In this document: positions 14,094 to 14,373 of the stretch, in pieces
Layout of the letters: each line of letters opens with the position of its first letter
How positions within the stretch are numbered: the stretch's first letter is position 1
Source of the DNA: Rickettsia typhi
GTDB lineage: Bacteria; Pseudomonadota; Alphaproteobacteria; Rickettsiales; UBA1997
Direction: 5' to 3'
Assembly: GCA_945903615.1 (NCBI GenBank)
Contig: CAMDOL010000029.1
Span: 1 to 14,373, forward strand
Length of the DNA stretch: 14,373 nt
Notes under the pieces: generated by a model
What the model was told of the DNA's origin: nothing
Seen by the model: the letters and a program-made list of their open reading frames with translations, nothing else
Databases searched by the model: none
Made by a program: the position numbers and the translations under genes

Positions 14094-14225
14094 TTAATTA
14101 CCGTCGGTTTTAACCGACGGATAGAACTAACTCAAATAAGGGCTTTAGCCCAATACTTCTGATGTCGGGCTAAAGCCCAGTTTTTCTTAATCTCTTAACC
14201 ATCGGTTAAAACCGACGGTAATTAA
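14094..14225. repeat. nested palindromic, MITE-like element
   Basis: A 132-bp unit with 27-bp ends (14094-14120 and 14199-14225) that are inverted copies with one mismatch. Each end is itself a hairpin: CCGTCGGTT-TT-AACCGACGG on the left and CCATCGGTT-AA-AACCGACGG on the right. Inside, GGGCTTTAGCCC (14140-14151) and GGGCTAAAGCCC (14167-14178) are a second pair of palindromes in inverted arrangement with a 15-nt centre. Spacers between outer and inner pairs are 19 and 20 bp, so the whole unit is nearly symmetric. It encodes no protein. The outer ends terminate in TTAATTA/TAATTAA, and no target duplication is obvious. Confidence 0.8.
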
Positions 14226-14226
14226 G

Positions 14227-14373
14227 GAACCTCTGAACAACTAAAACAATGTTTTAGAAAAATTGATCTTTCTGGTCTTTTTTGGCATAAATTCCATTAT
14301 TTTTGGTAAAATATGGAAATATTCCACCAAAAAGTAATGAAATTTCTACTCAAAAAATCCTCAGAAATATCAA
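14227..14373 (+). mobile_element. possible left end of an insertion sequence (partial)
   Basis: Two bases after the palindromic element the sequence GAACCTCTGAACAAC begins, a type of terminus seen in IS5-like elements. This is from memory and weak. A perfect small hairpin, CTAAAAC-AAT-GTTTTAG, lies at 14241-14257. TTGATC (14263-14268) and CATAAA (14286-14291), spaced 17 bp, could be a modest promoter. An ATG at 14313 then opens a frame that runs off the window. Confidence 0.3.
14313..14373 (+). CDS. start of a partial ORF, possibly a transposase
   Basis: An ATG at 14313 opens a frame (MEIFHQKVMKFLLKKSSEIS) that is still open at the window edge. Only 20 codons are visible, basic and hydrophobic in character. 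The position just inside a possible IS terminus suggests a transposase, but the residues seen are too few to assign a family. No Shine-Dalgarno is clear. Confidence 0.3.
   Translation, partial: MEIFHQKVMKFLLKKSSEIS

Noticed and set aside
13975..14225. CRISPR array
   Set aside because: The repeats are inverted and palindromic with no regular direct spacing or distinct spacers, and no cas gene is present.

Overview
The window is AT-rich, densely coding DNA from a Gram-negative bacterium. An alphaproteobacterium is the best guess, possibly from a host-associated lineage of the Rickettsiales or Holosporales type. Four things point that way: a membrane-anchored protein resembling the alphaproteobacterial DUF2125 family, an adrenodoxin-type ferredoxin, LptG and other LPS genes, and low GC with few clear Shine-Dalgarno sites. 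The family-level placement is inference and rests on no marker gene.

Layout. Positions 1-215 are the edge of an unassigned region with only weak coding potential. On the minus strand, trmL (1468-1926) and an AlaC-like aminotransferase (216-1403) form a probable pair. A divergent gap (1927-2041) then opens a long plus-strand series. It begins with a 2Fe-2S ferredoxin, a DUF2125-like membrane-anchored protein, prmC and panC, with a 13-bp gap and then overlaps of 11 and 14 bp. Next come a 32-codon single-helix membrane ORF, a decayed gene with two frameshifts, and a dual-CDGSH iron-sulfur protein. An MsbA-like ABC exporter abuts lptG with no gap. A cassette of three lipoproteins follows (LPP20, a 55-aa lipoprotein, a larger LPP20), and then rfbB, rfbA and a GT2 glycosyltransferase, spaced 3-6 bp apart. 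The last 400 bp are non-coding and rich in repeats: a dRS3-like inverted repeat, a nested palindromic element of about 130 bp, and what may be the left end of an insertion sequence running off the window.

How it fits together. The right-hand two thirds is mainly envelope biogenesis. The MsbA-like exporter and LptG act on lipid A/LPS transport, RfbB and RfbA make the dTDP-sugar precursor, and the GT2 enzyme probably uses such a sugar. The LPP20 lipoproteins are predicted envelope components of unknown role. The left third is housekeeping: amino-acid transamination, wobble-base tRNA methylation, Fe-S electron transfer, release-factor methylation and pantothenate synthesis. No defence system, CRISPR array, rRNA or tRNA was recognised. 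The most unusual content is the palindrome cluster at the right end, the three-lipoprotein cassette with a shared C-terminal motif, and the double-frameshift gene between panC and the CDGSH gene.
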